Origin: an uncultured Oscillospiraceae bacterium
GTDB taxonomy: Bacteria; Bacillota; Clostridia; Oscillospirales; Oscillospiraceae
Assembly: GCA_947624465.1 (NCBI GenBank)
Contig: CANQKJ010000028.1
Span: forward strand, 1 to 13,388
Reading direction: 5' to 3'
Length of the DNA stretch: 13,388 bases
The position numbers and the translations under genes were made by a program. This document shows positions 4,659 to 13,388 of the stretch, piece after piece (positions within the stretch are counted from its first letter, which is position 1; each line of letters starts with the position of its first letter). The notes beneath the pieces are model-generated. The model saw only the letters and a list, made by a program, of their open reading frames with translations. It was not told the origin of the DNA and ran no database searches.

Positions 4659-5510
4659 TCACTTCAGATAGGCCAGCACCTCGTCGGTGCGGGCGCGGGC
4701 GTGGTCCAGCCCCTGCTGCCACAGGGCGCGGATCTTGTCCGTGTCCGTCTCCACCCGGGAAAAGCCCTTGGTGCTGTCCGGGCAGAACAAAAGCACATCG
4801 CCCGCTTTCTCGGCGGCGAACAGCTCCTCCCGGCACCGGTTGTAATCCTCCGCCCGGCGCTTCATCACGTCCACGAATTTCGGATACCTGCGGTAATATA
4901 CTTTGATCGCCGGCAGCAGGCTGTCCGGCTTGCGGAGGTAGCTCCGCTCCCGGGTGAGGACCACCACCACCCGGTCGCAGCCCTTCTCCAGCGCCCGCCT
5001 CCAGGGGATGCCGTCCGCCGCGCCGCCGTCCAGGCACTTCACGCCCTGATACTCGATGACGGGGAACAGCACCGGCATGGCGCAGGTGGCCTTCATCAGG
5101 GTGAATTTGGGGTCGTATTCGGCGGCGGGGAAATACCGGGGAACGCCCGCCTCGATGTCGGTGACCGCCGCCTCCGCCTCCCCGGGCCAGCGCGCCAGGG
5201 CGGCGAAGTCATAGGGCACCAGCTCGGCGGGGATGCGCTCGAAGGAAAACTCCAGCCCGAAATAGCTGCGGTTGCGGGGGTCGATGAGATTGCGCTTGCC
5301 CATATACCGTTTGTCGTTGGCAAAGCGGGTGAGGATCTCCAGGTTGCGGCCGTACTGCCGGGAGAGGAAGCTCATCCCGTAGGCGATGCCGGCGGAGACG
5401 CCCACCACGTAGTCGAAGTCCAGTCCGGCCTCCAAAAACCCGTCCTGCACGCCGCTGGAATAGATGGTGCGCAGCGCGCCGCCCTCCAGCACCAGTCCTG
5501 TTTTCATCAT
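4659..5510 (-). CDS. Patatin-like phospholipase
   Basis: The 283-residue product is a patatin-family lipid acyl hydrolase. It has the glycine-rich oxyanion motif EGGALR near the N-terminus (residues 9-14), the nucleophile elbow GVSAG with Ser39 (37-41), and the catalytic Asp in DGGAADGIP (Asp161). The Ser-Asp dyad is complete. No signal peptide or membrane segment is seen, so it should be cytosolic, resembling the small bacterial patatins of the YjjU type. Substrate is unknown; phospholipid or acylglycerol is usual for the family. The start is the first of two consecutive ATGs after AAGGGGGG; the second (5507) is equally possible. A longer leftward frame runs on upstream, but promoter and ribosome site favour this start. 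It diverges from glgB and is otherwise unrelated to glycogen. Confidence 0.92.
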   Translation of the reverse strand: MMKTGLVLEGGALRTIYSSGVQDGFLEAGLDFDYVVGVSAGIAYGMSFLSRQYGRNLEILTRFANDKRYMGKRNLIDPRNRSYFGLEFSFERIPAELVPYDFAALARWPGEAEAAVTDIEAGVPRYFPAAEYDPKFTLMKATCAMPVLFPVIEYQGVKCLDGGAADGIPWRRALEKGCDRVVVVLTRERSYLRKPDSLLPAIKVYYRRYPKFVDVMKRRAEDYNRCREELFAAEKAGDVLLFCPDSTKGFSRVETDTDKIRALWQQGLDHARARTDEVLAYLK

Positions 5511-5531
5511 GGTGCCCCCTTTTCTCACAGC

Positions 5532-5559
5532 ATTATACACCTTTTTCCCGAATTGACAA
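5532..5559 (-). promoter_or_regulatory. Promoter of the patatin-like gene
   Basis: On the minus strand TTGTCA (5559-5554) and TATAAT (5537-5532) are 16 bp apart. The predicted start is about 15 bases before the ATG, giving a very short leader with just the ribosome binding site. Confidence 0.75.
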
Positions 5560-5653
5560 GTCCGGCGTTTTTCCCGAAAATACGCCCCTTCGCCATATAG
5601 TTCCAACCGCCGGGAAAGGTATGATTTTGGCGCTCTTTTGCCCGCTCTCCGCC

Positions 5654-5682
5654 TTGACTTTGTACATCCGCTAAGGTATAAT
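5654..5682 (+). promoter_or_regulatory. Promoter of the glgBCDA operon
   Basis: TTGACT (5654-5659) and TATAAT (5677-5682) are 17 bp apart. The start should be near 5689, with a leader of about 40 bases before the glgB ATG. No clear operator or terminator is seen between promoter and gene. Confidence 0.85.
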
Positions 5683-5729
5683 ATGGTTACGCTATTATGC
5701 CTCCCACGGGGGAGGGATAGGAGGTACGT

Positions 5730-7871
5730 ATGAAAAAGACCGATGAATTCTACGAGGCGCTGAGCCGGTTCAGCCAGGGGACAAGCACCGACGCCTACAA
5801 GATCATGGGCTCCCACAAGGAGACCAGAGACGGGCAGGAGGGCTTCGCTTTCCGGGTATGGGCCCCCCACGCCAGGAGCGTCCGGGTGGCCGGCTCCTTC
5901 AACGGCTGGGCCACCGACGGCCCCGTGATGGAGCCGCTGGACGGCGGCGTGTGGGAGGGGTTCGTACCCGGTCTGCACGACTTCGACGACTACAAGTATT
6001 ACATCGAGCGGCCCGACGGGTCCTTCGTCTTCCGGGGCGACCCCTACGCCTGCCACTGGGCCACCCGGCCCGGCAACTCCAGCAAGGTGTACGATCTGCA
6101 GGGCTTTCCCTGGACCGACGGGGCCTATATGAAGGCCCGCTCCAAAAAGAAGCTGCTGAACAGCCCGGTGAACATCTACGAGATGCACCTGGGCTCCTGG
6201 CGGATGCATGACGACGGCAACCCCTACAACTACGTGGACCTGGCCCGGCAGGTGGCGGAGTATGTCACCGAAATGGGCTACACCCATGTGGAGCTGCTCC
6301 CCGTGAGCGAGTACCCCTACGACCCCTCCTGGGGCTACCAGGTCACCGGGTACTACGCCCCCACCTCCCGGTACGGCACCCCCAAGGACTTCATGAAGTT
6401 CGTGGACATCCTCCACAACGCCGGCATCGGCGTCATCATCGACTGGGTGCCCGCCCACTTCCCCAGGGACGAGCAGGGCCTGTTCGAGTACGACGGGGAC
6501 TGTTGCTACGAGCCCGCCGACCCCGTCATGCGGGACCACCCCGATTGGGGCACCCGGGTGTTCGATTACAGCCGGTACGAGGTCCGCTCCTTCCTGATCT
6601 CCAACGCCATGTACTGGCTGGAGGAATACCACGTGGACGGCATCCGCGTGGACGCGGTGGCCTCCATGCTCTACCTGGACTACGGCCGCCGGGACCGGGA
6701 GTGGCACCCCAATAAGGACGGCGGCAACATCAATCTGGACGCCGTCCAGTTCCTGCGGGACGTGAACGCCGCCGCCCTGAGCCGCGACCCCAACGTGCTG
6801 ATGATCGCCGAGGAGTCCACCGCCTTCCCCATGGTCACCAAGCCGGGGTACGACGGGGGCCTGGGCTTCAACTTCAAGTGGAACATGGGCTGGATGCACG
6901 ACATGATCAGCTATATGTCCACCGACCCCCTGTTCCGCAAGGGGATCCACAACAATATCACCTTCTCCCTGACCTACGCCTTCTCGGAGAACTTCATCCT
7001 GCCCCTCTCCCACGACGAGGTGGTCCACGGCAAATGCTCCCTCATCAACAAGATGCCCGGCGAGTACGACGACAAGTTCCAAAACCTGCGCACCTTCTAC
7101 GGCTATATGATGACCCACCCCGGCAAAAAGCTGCTGTTCATGGGCAGCGAATTCGGCCAGTTCATCGAGTGGGACGAGAAACGGCCTCTGGACTGGTTCC
7201 TGCTGGACTACGACAGGCACCGCCAGCTTCTGGAGTACGTGAAGGACCTGAACCGCTTTTACCTGGACCACCCCGCCCTGTGGGCCAACGACACCGACTG
7301 GCAGGGCTTCCAGTGGATCGCCTGCGACGACGCCGCCCAGAGCGTCATCGCCTTCCGCCGCATCGACCCCAAGGGCAAGGAGGTCATCGTGGTGTGCAAC
7401 TTCTGCCCGGTGGAGCGGACCGGCTACGTCATCGGCGCGCCCAAGGCGGGCACCTATGTGCCGGTGCTGTCCAGCGACGACGAAAAGTACGGCGGCCGCG
7501 GCACGCCGCTGGCCCCCGTCTCCGCCAAAAAGACGCCTCAGCACGGCCTGCCTTATTCCATCGAGCTGACCCTGCCCGCCATGTCCACCGTGTTCTATGA
7601 GCGGAAGGTCATCCGGCGCGAGAAGGCCGGGGACGAGGCGGAGGCCCCCAAGGCCGAGCCCGCCAAGCCCGCCGCCAGGCGGGGCCGGAAGCCCAAGGCG
7701 GAGGCCGCCCCCGTTGAGGAACCCAAGCCCGCCGGGGCGAAAAAGACCGCATCCAAGGCAAAAAAGGCCGAGGCCCCCAAGGCCAAGGCCGTGAAAGCAG
7801 AGAAAAAACCCAGCGCCCGCAAAACCGCCGCGAGACCCAAGACCACCAAATCCAAAGCGACCAAATCATAA
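5730..7871 (+). CDS. glgB: 1,4-alpha-glucan branching enzyme with a basic C-terminal tail
   Basis: GlgB cuts alpha-1,4 chains and rejoins them as alpha-1,6 branches on glycogen. The 713 residues hold a CBM48 module (about 35-120), the GH13 barrel (about 145-500) and a C-terminal beta domain ending near 625. The GH13 motifs are all present: DWVPAHF (238-244), GIRVDAV with nucleophile Asp308, IAEEST with acid/base Glu361, and HDEVVHGK with Asp429. It lacks the extra N-terminal module of the E. coli enzyme. Residues 631-713 are an unusual extension made largely of Lys, Ala and Pro, with an AT-hook-like RRGRKPK at 650-656. The start has AGGAGG 6-7 bases upstream. It is the first gene of the operon; glgC begins 16 bp after its stop. 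Confidence 0.97.
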   Translation: MKKTDEFYEALSRFSQGTSTDAYKIMGSHKETRDGQEGFAFRVWAPHARSVRVAGSFNGWATDGPVMEPLDGGVWEGFVPGLHDFDDYKYYIERPDGSFVFRGDPYACHWATRPGNSSKVYDLQGFPWTDGAYMKARSKKKLLNSPVNIYEMHLGSWRMHDDGNPYNYVDLARQVAEYVTEMGYTHVELLPVSEYPYDPSWGYQVTGYYAPTSRYGTPKDFMKFVDILHNAGIGVIIDWVPAHFPRDEQGLFEYDGDCCYEPADPVMRDHPDWGTRVFDYSRYEVRSFLISNAMYWLEEYHVDGIRVDAVASMLYLDYGRRDREWHPNKDGGNINLDAVQFLRDVNAAALSRDPNVLMIAEESTAFPMVTKPGYDGGLGFNFKWNMGWMHDMISYMSTDPLFRKGIHNNITFSLTYAFSENFILPLSHDEVVHGKCSLINKMPGEYDDKFQNLRTFYGYMMTHPGKKLLFMGSEFGQFIEWDEKRPLDWFLLDYDRHRQLLEYVKDLNRFYLDHPALWANDTDWQGFQWIACDDAAQSVIAFRRIDPKGKEVIVVCNFCPVERTGYVIGAPKAGTYVPVLSSDDEKYGGRGTPLAPVSAKKTPQHGLPYSIELTLPAMSTVFYERKVIRREKAGDEAEAPKAEPAKPAARRGRKPKAEAAPVEEPKPAGAKKTASKAKKAEAPKAKAVKAEKKPSARKTAARPKTTKSKATKS

Positions 7872-7887
7872 GAGGGGGACGATAACT

Positions 7888-9081
7888 GTGATCGAGCGTA
7901 AAAAAGAGTGCATCGCCATGCTTCTGGCCGGCGGCCAGGGCAGCCGGCTGTACGTGCTGACGGAGGACACCGCCAAACCCGCCGTGCCCTTTGGCGGCAA
8001 GTACCGCATCATCGACTTTTCCCTGTCCAACTGCGTCAACTCCGGCATCGACACCGTGGGCATCCTGACCCAGTATCAGCCGCTGGAGCTGAATGACTAC
8101 ATCGGCAACGGCCAGCCCTGGGACCTGAACCGAAACTTTGGCGGCGCCCACGTGCTGCCGCCCTACACCCGGGCCAAGCACAGCGACTGGTATAAGGGCA
8201 CCGCCAGCGCCATCTACCAGAACATCGCCTTCGTGGACCGCTACAATCCCAAGTACGTAGTGCTGCTGTCCGGCGACCACATCTACAAGATGGACTACCA
8301 CAAGATGCTGGAGTTCCACAAGGAGAAGGGCTCCGAGTGTACCATCGCCGTCATCGACGTGAGCGACTCCGAGGCCACCCGCATGGGTATCATGTCCACC
8401 GACGACAACATGGCCATCACCGACTTCGAGGAGAAGCCCAAGCACCCCAAGAGCAACCACGCCTCCATGGGCGTGTACGTGTTCACCTGGGAGGTCCTCC
8501 GCCAGTACCTGATCGCCGACGAGGAGGACCCCAGCTCCGAGAACGACTTCGGCAAGAACATCATCCCCGCCATGCTGAAGGACGGCCGGGCCATGTTCGC
8601 CTATCCATTCCAGGGCTACTGGAAGGACGTGGGGACCCTGGACAGCCTGTGGCAGGGCAACATGGACCTGCTGGACCCCAACGATCCGCTGAACATCCAC
8701 GACCCCAACTGGAAGATCTACGCCCGGAACTACGCCAGCCCCTCCACCCGCATCGACCCGGGCGCCACCGTGGCCAACTCCCTGGTGGCCGAGGGCTGCA
8801 TCATCCGCGGCAAGGTGGTCCACTCCGTGCTGTATACCGGCTGCGTGGTGGAGGAGGGCGCCTGCGTCACCGGCGGCGTGATCATGCCCAACACCGTCAT
8901 CAAGAAGGGAGCCGACGTGAACTACGCCATCATCGGCGAGCAGTGCGTCATCGAGGAGAACGCCACCGTGGGCGAGAAACCCGACGGGGAAGATCCCTTC
9001 GCCCACAACGGCATCGCGGTGGTCGGCCACCGGAAGACCATCGCCTCCGGCGCGGTCGTCAAGGCCAAGGAAATCATTTAA
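7888..9081 (+). CDS. glgC: Glucose-1-phosphate adenylyltransferase, catalytic subunit
   Basis: GlgC makes ADP-glucose and pyrophosphate from ATP and glucose 1-phosphate, the first committed step of glycogen synthesis. The 397 residues hold the nucleotidyltransferase domain with AGGQGSRL (14-21), [12 protein letters not shown] (29-40), [10 protein letters not shown] (128-137, metal-binding Asp130), FEEKP (180-184) and YWKDVGT (244-250), then a left-handed beta-helix that forms subunit contacts. All catalytic motifs are intact. The start is GTG at 7888, behind AGAGGGGG; the N-terminus [16 protein letters not shown] has the normal family length. The Tyr in [10 protein letters not shown] is unusual compared with the common Gly or other small residue there. 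It probably pairs with GlgD, whose gene starts 14 bp downstream. Confidence 0.97.
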   Translation: MIERKKECIAMLLAGGQGSRLYVLTEDTAKPAVPFGGKYRIIDFSLSNCVNSGIDTVGILTQYQPLELNDYIGNGQPWDLNRNFGGAHVLPPYTRAKHSDWYKGTASAIYQNIAFVDRYNPKYVVLLSGDHIYKMDYHKMLEFHKEKGSECTIAVIDVSDSEATRMGIMSTDDNMAITDFEEKPKHPKSNHASMGVYVFTWEVLRQYLIADEEDPSSENDFGKNIIPAMLKDGRAMFAYPFQGYWKDVGTLDSLWQGNMDLLDPNDPLNIHDPNWKIYARNYASPSTRIDPGATVANSLVAEGCIIRGKVVHSVLYTGCVVEEGACVTGGVIMPNTVIKKGADVNYAIIGEQCVIEENATVGEKPDGEDPFAHNGIAVVGHRKTIASGAVVKAKEII

Positions 9082-9095
9082 GGGGGTGCGGCACA

Positions 9096-10214
9096 ATGAA
9101 CATGACTGGTATCATTTTCTCCGAGATGTACGGCGAGGACCTGAGCGTCTTTACCCATGACCGCAACCTGGCGGCCATTCCCTTCGGCGGCCGGTACCGC
9201 CTGGTGGACTTCGTGCTGTCCAACATGGTCAACTCCGGCATCAACAACGTTGGCATTCTGGCCAAGCAGAACTACCACTCCCTGATGGACCACCTGGCCA
9301 ACAACCAGGAGTGGGACCTGAACCGCAAGAACGGCGGCCTGCTGCTGCTGCCCCCCTTCGCCTCCGAGGCGGTGAACCAGAACAACCGGGGCAAGCTGGA
9401 CGAGCTGCGCAACGCCCTGAACTATCTGGAGAACGCCAGCACCCCCTATGTGCTGCTGGCCGACGCCTATGTGGTCTACAACATGGACTACCGTCCCATG
9501 CTCCAGGCCCATATCGAAAGCGGAGCCGATGTGACCATCGCCGCCACCCGTGTGGAGGACGGGTCCGCCGCCGGGTTCCCCTCCGTGTTCCAGGCGGGAC
9601 GCAGCGGCCGCATCACCTCCTACGCCCTGAACTGCACCGCCCGCCCTGGCGACTACGCCGGCATGGGCTGCATGATCATCTCCCGGCAGCTGCTCACCAG
9701 CGCCATCCGGGAGTACACCGCCCGGGGCATCTACCACCTGGAGCGGGACTTCATCCAGCATCAGTTCAACCGGGGCCAGCTGTCCCTGAACCTGTATGAG
9801 TTCAAGGGCGTGTGCCTCCGCATCCGGGATGTGGATGAATACTTCAACAACAGCCTGGCCATCATCAATGAGGAGGTCGGCGGGCCCCTGTTCCGGGGCG
9901 ACCGGCCCATCTACACCCGCGTCACCGACGAGGTGCCCACCTACTACGGCCCCGACTGCTCCGTGTCCGCCTGCGTCATCGCCGACGGCTGCTCCATCGA
10001 GGGCGAGGTCGATCACTGCGTGTTCTCCCGCGGCGTGCGCATCTGCAAGGGCGCCAAGGTGAAGAACTGCATCATCATGCAGGGCAGCGTGGTCGGCGAG
10101 AACGTGGAGCTGGAGAACGTCATCGTGGACAAGTGGGCCAACATCACCGCCGGGGCGGAGCTGAAGGGTCTGGCCACCAACCCGGTGATCATTCGGAAAG
10201 GAGCCACCGTATGA
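9096..10214 (+). CDS. glgD: Glucose-1-phosphate adenylyltransferase, non-catalytic subunit
   Basis: GlgD is the GlgC paralogue found in Bacillota; it joins GlgC in a heterotetramer and raises its activity but has little or none alone. The 372 residues keep the fold and the IPFGGRYRLVDF segment (28-39), but the nucleotide-binding loop GGQGSRL of GlgC is replaced by EMYGEDL (10-16), and the [10 protein letters not shown] segment has become LADAYVVYNMDY (121-132). The C-terminal beta-helix is complete (about 285-372). These losses mark it as the regulatory partner and not a second GlgC. The ATG at 9096 follows AGGGGG at normal distance; a longer open frame starting at 8337 is only overlap with glgC. 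The stop overlaps the glgA start (ATGA). Confidence 0.96.
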   Translation: MNMTGIIFSEMYGEDLSVFTHDRNLAAIPFGGRYRLVDFVLSNMVNSGINNVGILAKQNYHSLMDHLANNQEWDLNRKNGGLLLLPPFASEAVNQNNRGKLDELRNALNYLENASTPYVLLADAYVVYNMDYRPMLQAHIESGADVTIAATRVEDGSAAGFPSVFQAGRSGRITSYALNCTARPGDYAGMGCMIISRQLLTSAIREYTARGIYHLERDFIQHQFNRGQLSLNLYEFKGVCLRIRDVDEYFNNSLAIINEEVGGPLFRGDRPIYTRVTDEVPTYYGPDCSVSACVIADGCSIEGEVDHCVFSRGVRICKGAKVKNCIIMQGSVVGENVELENVIVDKWANITAGAELKGLATNPVIIRKGATV

Positions 10215-11641
10215 AGATCCTGTTCGCCTCCGGTGAATGCGCCCCCTTCATCAAGACCGGCGGTCTGGGGGACGTGGCCGCGGCTCTGCCCAAGGCCCTC
10301 AGCGAGGCGCCCGGCTCTGAGATCGCGGTATTCATTCCCTACTACAAATCCCTGAAGGACGACCCGGACCTCCAGGTGGAGCTGGTGGCGGAGTTCACCG
10401 TCCCCCTGTCCTGGCGCAATGTGTACGCCGGCGTGTTCCGCCTGGTGAGCCGCAAAAAGAAGCTCCAGTACTATTTCATCGACAACGAGTACTATTTCTA
10501 CCGGGACGGCTCCATCTACGGCCACATGGACGACGGGGAGCGGTACGCCTACTTCTCCAAGGCCATCCTGGAGTCCCTGCGGTACCTGAACTGGTATCCC
10601 GACGTGATCCACTGCAACGACTGGCAGACCGCCCTGATCCCCGTGTTCCTCAACGCCGTGTACAGGGGCGTCGAGGAGTACCGGAGCATCCACACGGTGT
10701 ACACCATCCACAACATCGAGTACCAGGGCTGGGCCGGCCACGACTTCCTGGGCGAGGTCATGGGCCTGGGCGAGGACTGGCGCGGCGTGGTGGACATGAG
10801 CGGCGCGGTCAACTTCATGAAGGCCGCCATCGTCACCGCGGACCGGGTCACCACCGTGTCCCGCACCTACGCCTTTGAGATCCAGAACAGCTACTTCGCC
10901 CACGGGCTGGACGCCATCCTCCGGGAGAACAGCTGGAAGCTGGCCGGCGTGGTCAACGGCATCGACACCGAGGAGTGGAACGCCGCCTCCGACCCGCTGA
11001 TCTACGCCAACTTCACCCCCGACACCCTGGAGAAAAAGGCGGAGAACAAGCGCTTCCTCCAGGAGCGGCTGGGCCTTGCCGTCCGGGACGACGTGCCCCT
11101 GGTCATCATGATCACCCGGCTGGCCGGCCACAAGGGCGTGGACCTGATCCAGGCCGTCATGGACGATCTGATGTGGGACGAGATGCAGCTGGTGGTCATC
11201 GGCACCGGCGAGGCCCAGTACGAGGATATGTTCCGGGGCTACGCCTACGCCTTCCCCCACAAGATGTCGGCCAACATCGTGTTCGACAACACCCTGGCCC
11301 ACCAGACCTACGCCGGCGGCGACCTGGTGCTCATGCCCTCCAAGCAGGAGCCCTGCGGCCTGACCCAGCTCATCGCCATGCGGTACGGCACGGTGCCCAT
11401 CGTCCGGGAGACCGGCGGCCTGTTCGACACGGTGCCCGCCTACGACCCCGAGACCGGCGAGGGCCGGGGCTTCACCTTCAAGACCTACAACGCCCACGAT
11501 ATGCTGGACGCCATCCGCCGGGGCTGCGCCCTGTTCCACGACAAGGAGGCCTGGGCCGCCCTGCAGAAGAACGATATGCGGGTGGACAGCTCCTGGAAGG
11601 CCTCTGTGGAGGACTACTGGGATATTTACCGCTCCTTCTGA
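10211..11641 (+). CDS. glgA: Glycogen synthase (ADP-glucose type)
   Basis: GlgA adds glucose from ADP-glucose to the non-reducing end of alpha-1,4-glucan. The 476 residues form the two Rossmann-like domains of GT5. Near the N-terminus is FIKTGGLGDV with Lys15 of the ADP-glucose-binding KTGGL motif. In the C-terminal domain are TRLAGHKG (Arg303, Lys308), PSKQEPCGLTQL with catalytic Glu380 (376-387) and RETGGLFDTV (399-408). The length is normal for the bacterial enzyme. The ATG overlaps the glgD stop by four bases and has AAAGGAG at good distance inside the end of glgD, so the two are translationally coupled. A frame extended to 10133 lacks family similarity and is rejected. Confidence 0.97.
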   Translation: MKILFASGECAPFIKTGGLGDVAAALPKALSEAPGSEIAVFIPYYKSLKDDPDLQVELVAEFTVPLSWRNVYAGVFRLVSRKKKLQYYFIDNEYYFYRDGSIYGHMDDGERYAYFSKAILESLRYLNWYPDVIHCNDWQTALIPVFLNAVYRGVEEYRSIHTVYTIHNIEYQGWAGHDFLGEVMGLGEDWRGVVDMSGAVNFMKAAIVTADRVTTVSRTYAFEIQNSYFAHGLDAILRENSWKLAGVVNGIDTEEWNAASDPLIYANFTPDTLEKKAENKRFLQERLGLAVRDDVPLVIMITRLAGHKGVDLIQAVMDDLMWDEMQLVVIGTGEAQYEDMFRGYAYAFPHKMSANIVFDNTLAHQTYAGGDLVLMPSKQEPCGLTQLIAMRYGTVPIVRETGGLFDTVPAYDPETGEGRGFTFKTYNAHDMLDAIRRGCALFHDKEAWAALQKNDMRVDSSWKASVEDYWDIYRSF

Positions 11642-11649
11642 AAAAAACC

Positions 11650-11677
11650 TTGCAAATCACCCGTCATATGATATAAT
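11650..11677 (+). promoter_or_regulatory. Promoter upstream of glgP
   Basis: TTGCAA (11650-11655) and TATAAT (11672-11677) are 16 bp apart, starting 8 bases after the glgA stop. The start would be near 11684, giving a leader of about 130 bases. glgP can therefore be expressed apart from the synthesis genes, although read-through from glgA remains possible, since no T-tailed terminator lies between. Confidence 0.65.
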
Positions 11678-11686
11678 GAATAGCCG

Positions 11687-11718
11687 CGCTCACAGCCCGG
11701 TATCCCGGGCTGTGAGCG
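11687..11718. promoter_or_regulatory. Strong hairpin at the start of the glgP leader
   Basis: CGCTCACAGCCCGG and CCGGGCTGTGAGCG are perfect 14-bp arms around TATC. The repeat begins about 3 bases after the predicted transcription start. No T-run follows on either strand, so it is not a standard terminator. It may protect the mRNA 5' end, be an operator, or be the first stem of a longer leader structure. A second hairpin (GCCGGC-GCAG-GCCGGC, 11781-11796) sits just before the ribosome binding site. Confidence 0.6.
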
Positions 11719-11813
11719 TCGATGGCGTTTCAAAGGGGACCGCGGGCCCCAGAAAATGGTTTTGTGCTCGTACAAGAAATGCCGGCGCAGGCCGGCGGTA
11801 AGGAGTTTCGCGC

Positions 11814-13388
11814 ATGGATCAGAAACAGATCATTTCCAACCTGAACAGTACGCTGCTGGTGCGCTACGGCTGCCAGATGGAGAACGCCTCTCCCCAGCAG
11901 ATTTACCGTGCCCTGTGCTATAACGTGAACCGTATGCTTGCCACCCAGAGCGCCGCCTACTACCGCAAGCAGGAGGCAGAGCACAATAAAAAGGTCTACT
12001 ATATGTCCATGGAGTTCCTGGTGGGCACCTCGCTGCGCAACAACCTCTACAACCTGGGGCTGCAGGACGTGTTCACCAAGGCCCTGGCCAAATTCGGCAT
12101 CGACATCCAGGACCTGTACGAGCTGGAGCCCGACGCGGGCCTGGGCAACGGCGGCCTGGGCCGCCTGGCCTCCTGCTATATGGATTCCGCCGCCAGCCTG
12201 GGCCTGCCCATGACCGGCTACTCCATCCGCTATGAGTTCGGCATCTTCAAGCAGAAGATCATCGACGGCTGGCAGATGGAGTTCCCCGACGACTGGCTGT
12301 CCATGGGCGACGTGTGGCTGGTCCCCCACGAGAGCGAGGCCATCGAGGTCAAATTCGGCGGCCAGATCCACTCCTGGGACGACAACGGCAAGTTCCGGGT
12401 GGCCCACCTGAACTACCAGTCCGTCATGGCGGTGCCCAACGAGATGTTCATCTCCGGCTACCAGAGCGACGCGGTGAACCCCCTGATCCTCTGGAGCGCC
12501 AAGTCCCCCAACAGCTTCGATATGTCCGCCTTCTCCCGTGGCGACTACGCCAAGGCCCTGGAGGGCGACACCATGGCCGAGGTCATCTCCAAGGTGCTTT
12601 ACCCCGCCGACGACCACGTGGCCGGCAAGCGGCTGCGCCTGCGCCAGCAGTATCTGCTGGTGTCCGCCTCGGTGCAGACCATCCTGAAAAAGCACCTGCG
12701 GGAGTACAAGTCCCTGGACAATCTGCCCGACAAGGTCTCCATCCACATCAACGACACCCACCCCGCCCTGTGTGTGCCCGAGCTGATGCGTCTGCTCATC
12801 GACGAGTACGATTACAGCTGGGATAAGGCCTGGGACATCACCTGCCGCACCCTGTCCTACACCAACCACACCGTCATGAGCGAGGCCCTGGAGCGCTGGA
12901 GCGAGGACCTGTTCTCCGAGCAGCTCCCCCGGATCTATCAGATCGTGTGCGAGATCAACCGCCGGCTGTATATCGACCTGCAGGCCTTCTACGGCAACGA
13001 CTGGGCCAAGCTGGACTATATGGCGGTGGTGGCCAAGGGCGAGATCCGCATGGCCAACCTGTGTCTGGCCTGCTGCCACAAGGTCAACGGCGTGTCCAAG
13101 CTCCACTCCGAGATCCTGAAGGACAGCATCTTCCACGACTACTACGTGATGGATCCCGACAAGTTCACCAACGTGACCAACGGCATCGCCTACCGCCGGT
13201 GGCTGTGCCAGTCCAACCCGGAGCTGCGGGACCTGCTGACCGAGCTCATCGGCCCCGGCTACACCACCGACAGCACCCAGCTGGAGAAGCTGATGAAGTA
13301 CCACGACGACTCCGCCGTCCTCCAGCGGCTGCGGGAGATCAAGCTGGCCAACAAGGTGCGCCTGTCCAACCTGATCCTCAAGCGCAAC
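11814..13388 (+). CDS. glgP: Glycogen phosphorylase, cut by the right edge
   Basis: GlgP removes glucose units from glycogen as glucose 1-phosphate, using PLP and phosphate. The frame is open for 525 codons to the window edge, roughly two thirds of the usual 800 or so residues. It has YYMSMEFLVG near residue 64, the GLGNGGLGRLA active-site loop (109-119), INDTHPALCVPEL (from 312), TNHTVMSEALERW and VTNGIAYRRW (about 454-463), all typical of GT35. The PLP-binding lysine and the phosphate site lie beyond the edge, so their state cannot be judged. AAGGAG lies 8 bases before the ATG. It sits 172 bp downstream of glgA behind its own promoter and a structured leader, and supplies the breakdown side of the pathway. 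Confidence 0.96.
   Translation, partial: MDQKQIISNLNSTLLVRYGCQMENASPQQIYRALCYNVNRMLATQSAAYYRKQEAEHNKKVYYMSMEFLVGTSLRNNLYNLGLQDVFTKALAKFGIDIQDLYELEPDAGLGNGGLGRLASCYMDSAASLGLPMTGYSIRYEFGIFKQKIIDGWQMEFPDDWLSMGDVWLVPHESEAIEVKFGGQIHSWDDNGKFRVAHLNYQSVMAVPNEMFISGYQSDAVNPLILWSAKSPNSFDMSAFSRGDYAKALEGDTMAEVISKVLYPADDHVAGKRLRLRQQYLLVSASVQTILKKHLREYKSLDNLPDKVSIHINDTHPALCVPELMRLLIDEYDYSWDKAWDITCRTLSYTNHTVMSEALERWSEDLFSEQLPRIYQIVCEINRRLYIDLQAFYGNDWAKLDYMAVVAKGEIRMANLCLACCHKVNGVSKLHSEILKDSIFHDYYVMDPDKFTNVTNGIAYRRWLCQSNPELRDLLTELIGPGYTTDSTQLEKLMKYHDDSAVLQRLREIKLANKVRLSNLILKRN

Noticed and set aside
4258..4671. A rightward 137-codon frame across the tRNA region
   Set aside because: It runs through an intact tRNA, a tRNA fragment and two terminator or promoter signals on the other strand; no family likeness.
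4659..7544. A leftward open frame of 961 codons joining the patatin gene to the opposite strand of glgB
   Set aside because: The upstream part is the antisense of glgB, kept free of stops by GC-rich codon bias, and is low-complexity in Val, Gly, His and Ala. The patatin gene has its own promoter, ribosome site and family start at 5510.
11687..11718. Terminator after glgA
   Set aside because: The stem is strong, but no T-run follows on either strand and it lies downstream of a predicted promoter, so a leader structure fits better.
7609..13304. Long leftward open frames opposite glgC, glgD, glgA and glgP (for example 7609-9096, 10013-11539, 11730-13304)
   Set aside because: All are mirror frames of highly conserved genes with the same Val/Gly/His/Ala-rich composition and no ribosome sites.

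Overview
The window looks like a chromosome segment of a GC-rich gut Bacillota, probably an Oscillospiraceae-like Clostridia. The main reasons are the presence of GlgD (a Bacillota-specific partner of GlgC), strong AGGAGG-type ribosome binding sites, GC-ending codons, and an accessory module of the type found in integrative elements of gut Clostridia. The assignment below class level is inference.

Left part (1 to about 4510): one end of an integrative element. Two leftward genes (a zinc-ribbon protein cut by the window edge and a sigma region 4-like protein) diverge from a rightward set: a small excisionase-like protein, a tyrosine integrase with all catalytic residues, a double helix-turn-helix protein and a 115-residue orphan. 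The divergent promoter region (about 1265-1346) carries two inverted repeats that look like operators. The intergenic stretches 3454-3626 and 3957-4230 are full of short perfect hairpins; the second ends in a good terminator and may be a structured RNA.

Junction (4244-4612): an intact leftward tRNA-Ser(CGA) with its own terminator. About 130 bp upstream of it, and directly behind a TTGACA-17-TATCCT promoter, lies the 5' half of a second tRNA-Ser(CGA) that stops at the anticodon arm. The best reading is that the element inserted in the anticodon loop of the chromosomal tRNA-Ser gene and carries a complete replacement tRNA of the same anticodon, transcribed from the old chromosomal promoter. 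Tandem TGTTAGCA repeats between the two could be integrase arm sites. This is the most interesting part of the window.

Right part (4659-13388): chromosomal genes. A leftward patatin-like phospholipase diverges from the glycogen operon glgB-glgC-glgD-glgA, which has one promoter and very short or overlapping gene joints. glgP follows, behind its own promoter and a leader that begins with a 14-bp hairpin, and runs off the right edge. Together GlgC/GlgD make ADP-glucose, GlgA extends the glucan, GlgB branches it and GlgP degrades it. GlgB carries an unusual 83-residue Lys/Ala/Pro-rich basic tail.
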